From Antedon mediterranea (Eukaryota > Echinodermata > Crinoidea > Comatulida > Antedonidae), in the NCBI RefSeq assembly GCF_964355755.1, contig NC_092673.1, positions 6,391,001 through 6,455,000 on the forward strand: a DNA stretch of 64,000 bases, in the 5' to 3' direction. The position numbers and the translations under genes are program-made. The notes beneath the pieces are model-generated. The model was not told the DNA's origin. It made no database searches and saw only the letters and a list, made by a program, of their open reading frames with translations. This document shows positions 60,803-64,000 of this stretch, in pieces. Positions within the stretch are counted from its first letter, which is position 1. The number at the start of each line of letters is the position of its first letter.

Positions 60803-62114
60803 ATAGAATCATTAATATAAAATATCAAACTTGCTTAGCTTGCCTTAAATCCTTGATTTTGCCTAAATCAGATTATTAATATATCTAAGCAAAAATATTT
60901 GCTTAATTTTGTCTTAAATTTAAGACGAACAAAACCCTGCCTTAAGATGAAAAATTTCTTATTTCTGCAATAGAAACATTCTTTTTTTGACAACGCGAGC
61001 ATGCTAGGCCAGAACATTAAATATTCGGAAAGGCTACACTATTGCGTTTTCCGCTGTACTACGAACGCTAAAATAATGGTCTCAATCACGCAAAAAACAC
61101 ATTATAATAATATGAAATGGTAGAAAATAATCACATAAAATTATTTTTCTTTTAATATGAAAACCAGATATTTACACAACACAAAATACATTAAAACATC
61201 ATAAAATGGTAAACACATTTTAGATAAAACAGTTCTTGCATGGGTACATCTCTAAATCATTATGTAACATGTAGATTGTAGAATAAAATAAAGTATCTGT
61301 TCTTACAAACTAAAACAAGAAAATGTTTTCACAATGAAATATAACTGAATGTTGTAAAATAGTCTAAAATGCTTTCTTTCCTATACTTCATTATTATTAT
61401 AATTACATATAAATATATAAACAAAAGCAATCAAATAAATAAAACAATTTGCAACAGTAACATTCTTCGTTTAAAATGTTGGAAAATCTGTAGTGAAAAA
61501 AATAAATAAATTTTGTGCATAAAATAACACTGTAAAAATAATCTGTATTTCCAGATTTAATGGACAGAACTAAAATTTCTTTCATTTTTTGTTGTTGGGT
61601 TGTGTAACATCTTTTAATCATTGACCAGTATGCAATTTTAAAATGGAAACAGTTTTGAAATCAACAAATAATCCCATAATTCAATTGTACTGTAAATCAG
61701 CTCCAAAATGTCTTCAAAATTTAAAATATTTGCATTTAATTCAACTGGTGACCGCATCAGATTTCATGTGAATTGACAAAAGGTCTACAGACCTAATAAG
61801 CAATATATGTAAGTAAATTTCACTGACTAATTTATACTGACTTATACACAAGCTTTTAAAATGCAAATGTCATATTCAATGTTGTGTACACCAGAGACTC
61901 AGTCAGAACATACACTGGCAGACCTAGCATTTGGAATGTAACATTTTCATTTAGTACAAAATGTCCATTATAATGTGTCATTATTCATGTTGTGTAGACC
62001 AGAAAATCTTATATTCAATTGTACACTAGTGCAAGTCTCTTCAAAGAACATACACTGTTATTTTGGAATGTAAAATATAAATTTCAATACAATACAATTT
62101 CTATAATGTTACTT
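60803..62114 (-). other. 3' UTR / downstream of the minus-strand gene
   Basis: AT-rich sequence. The part 61870-62114 has diverged tandem repeats (see separate entry). Several possible polyadenylation hexamers occur and none can be chosen. Confidence 0.4.
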
Positions 62115-62165
62115 TCAGTGTTGTGTAGACCAGTTATTCCCATAATTAAATGGTACACCAGCGGT
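61870..62165. repeat. diverged tandem repeats across the stop codon
   Basis: GTTGTGTACACCAG at 61883, GTTGTGTAGACCAG at 61990 and again at 62120 mark three units 107 to 130 bases apart. Shared AGAACATACACTG and TTTTGGAATGTAA blocks follow in two of them. The third unit contains the C-terminal codons (GNNWSTQH) of the minus-strand gene, so the gene end has been copied into its own 3' UTR. Confidence 0.6.
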
Positions 62166-63682
62166 AGGCTGTCCAATGAACGGTGTATTTGTTGAAGGGT
62201 TGGATTGGCCTATGTAAGCATTATTATAGCTATGGCCGTGTTGATTGCCGTAATATTGGCCTGCTGGGAAGTTATACATGTTTTGATTCAATGAGTGGTT
62301 AACCTGAGATTGCATCATATACTGCAACCCTGGTTGTACACATGGAAGGTTTGGTTGCACATTCGGTTGCATGTTTGGTCTTACATTTGGTTGCATATTT
62401 GGTCTCACATTCGGTTGAATGTGTGGTGGAGGCATACTTGATTGCATGTGTGAGTTAAAGGTCGGCTGGATATGTGGTGGATTCCAGCTTGGTCTATGCA
62501 TGCCACGTTGTGGTGCCTGTTGAATTCCTTGTGGAGGTGGAGGCAGTCCTGGTGGTGGTCGAATCATATTTACTTGTGGTTGCGCTGCATACACCTGTTG
62601 AGGTTGTGACCCGTAAGATTGAGGATACTGGAGACAAGGCCGGAAATGATGGGTATAAATTTGCGTAGCTGAATTTACATGGGAACTTGGCGGATATTGC
62701 GGAGCCAGACTATAATACGTTGTTCCTTTTTGAGTGACAGATGCAGACGGGATGAATTCTGTACTTGCTGGAATGTTGAAACTTTCCAAATCTTCGCAAG
62801 GCTTAAACGGTTCAACGACGTTCATCTTCTTACAGGTGTCACCCAGAGTCAGTATTTTCTCACTTTTGATCGACACAGGACTTGTTAAATTCTTTCTAGT
62901 ATCTGAATTGGAGATTTGATCGTCGTGAACTGATGCATGCCTTGACGTGGACGATGTGTGGATAGACATTGTGGATGCATGCCCCTGGGAAACCAGGTCA
63001 TTCACTACACCTGTGAAAGTGGTATTACGAATAAAGGTAGTTTTATTGATAAACGTATACTCATACTACAGTAACAGAAAAAACAGTGATTTCTGTGTGT
63101 TATTTATAATATATTTCACTTTAAAACATATAAATCTAATTACTGTACAAACAATTCGTAAACAGAAACATAACAAATTAAACATTGCTGTATAATTAGG
63201 CCTTAAAAAATCTAAGGGTCAGAAAATAAATTATATTTTTTTCAAAAACCAAACCAACCAAATGATTGAATTAACAATAAAATCTCATTTACATTTTTTA
63301 TAATTACTGTATTAAAAATTAATCTATTTCCCTATAAAATAACACTAAATTCTACTATTTTAAGTCACTACCTAGTTTAAAAAGAAATATTGAAATTCAA
63401 TTTTTTAAACATTGTTAAATAGAAATTTCACAAAATCACTAAAACAATATATTTTTTTCATCAGCTTAAGTAGGCATATCAACTGTTTTCCCATCAGCTT
63501 AAGTAGGCATATCAATGTCGGTCTTATTAACAAGATATTGTATACCTCTTTCAATTTCTTCTGTTTGAATCTGCATGTTTTTCACTTTAGCTTTCACAAA
63601 CGCTATCTGCTGCTCAATTTCTGTCAGTTCATCCACCAAGCCATTTCCACCATCCTCCATCATCGCAATGAGTATCTTTTGC
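62115..63682 (-). CDS. C-terminal exons of an unrecognised Pro/Gln/Asn-rich protein (partial)
   Basis: Two exons on the minus strand: 63682-63546 (acceptor GTTTTTCAG, donor GAG|GTATAC) and the terminal exon 63010-62115 (acceptor TTTCACAG, stop TGA). They join in phase 1 to give EEIERG-VVNDLVSQG. The first exon encodes a coiled-coil-like helix (DELTEIEQQIAFVKAKVKNM). The terminal exon encodes about 297 residues of low-complexity sequence. It has a Ser/Thr-rich start, NIPASTEFIPSA (loosely like a PABP-binding PAM2 motif, but with one residue too many), PPPGLPPPPQ, and PNV/PNM-QPNVRP repeats near the middle. This suggests a disordered tail of an RNA-related or scaffold protein; that is inference. 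The N-terminal exons lie beyond the window end. Confidence 0.7.
63457..63515. repeat. short direct repeat in the last intron
   Basis: CATCAGCTTAAGTAGGCATA plus TCAA occurs twice, about 33 bases apart, just after the donor of the penultimate exon. Confidence 0.85.
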
Positions 63683-64000
63683 CTGAAAAACAAACATTTT
63701 GAAACAATCATTTACAGATGTACATATTTGTAGTTTGACAATAAAGAACCTCAGCGGAGGATCCAGGAAGATCCAAATGCCTAAAATTGTGAAATTAAGT
63801 GTTAAACTTATTTAGTAACCTGTCCTATCTTTTGCATTGCAATTCCCGAAATTTGTATTATGTCATGAGTTGTCTGGCAAATCGCGAATTTTTAGTAAAC
63901 ACACTTTGTAAATAAATCGTAAAAAATGTAAATGTTGATTTTTTTAAATTGTTTCTTTTGCTTATCTGGACTCATTAAATAGATATTGCAAATGCACCTG
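63683..64000 (-). other. upstream intron of the minus-strand gene
   Basis: AT-rich sequence upstream of the 63682 acceptor. No further exon is visible before the window ends. Confidence 0.5.

Noticed and set aside
62474-62919. Plus-strand frames at 62474-62668, 62679-62888 and 62734-62919
   Set aside because: They are antisense to the Pro/Gln/Asn-rich coding exon.

Overview
The window is AT-rich, intron-rich animal DNA packed with transposon remains. Its genes point to a marine invertebrate deuterostome, most likely an echinoderm. The evidence is a BMP/ADMP-type TGF-beta ligand, a complete CDC73 (parafibromin) gene close to the vertebrate protein, a secreted C-type lectin gene, CR1/L2- and L1/Tx1-like LINEs, and many copies of the short motif AGGCCTA. 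The species is an inference. No bacterial, organellar or CRISPR features were seen.

Layout. 1-3250: tandem repeats (77-bp and 27-bp units) and palindromic repeats. 3795-5756: a two-exon ADMP-like ligand, plus strand. 7608-8314: a putative small multi-exon gene. 9700-13650: scattered remains of an L1/Tx1-like LINE. 14238-20525 and 24823-33671: two direct copies of one locus, separated by a degenerate CR1/L2-type LINE (20640-24420). Each copy carries, on the minus strand, a signal-peptide exon and a short cysteine-bearing tail exon. Copy 2 also has the two exons of a C-type lectin domain (CTLD); copy 1 has none. Nested PIF/Harbinger-like MITEs lie in the intron, and a 337-bp MITE with a 9-bp target duplication splits the second CTLD exon. 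34663-41923: a 7.26-kb foldback element (arms about 3.5 kb, 183-bp spacer) inserted with an 8-bp target duplication into the last part of a minus-strand LINE ORF2. 42300-45400: small repeats. 45613-58880: CDC73, 14 coding exons, 543 codons, open in frame across all junctions; its introns hold several MITEs, SINE-like sequences, a 1.2-kb TIR element and a near-exact 693-bp tandem duplication. 62115-63682: the last two coding exons of an unrecognised Pro/Gln/Asn-rich protein on the minus strand, convergent with CDC73.

The genes do not form one pathway. ADMP is a secreted patterning ligand, CDC73 a nuclear subunit of the PAF1 transcription-elongation complex, and the lectin locus encodes secreted proteins. 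The most notable structure is the lectin pair: the MITE stack is intact where the CTLD exons are absent, and is split around those exons where they are present. This points to exon insertion, or to exon loss followed by recombination or conversion.
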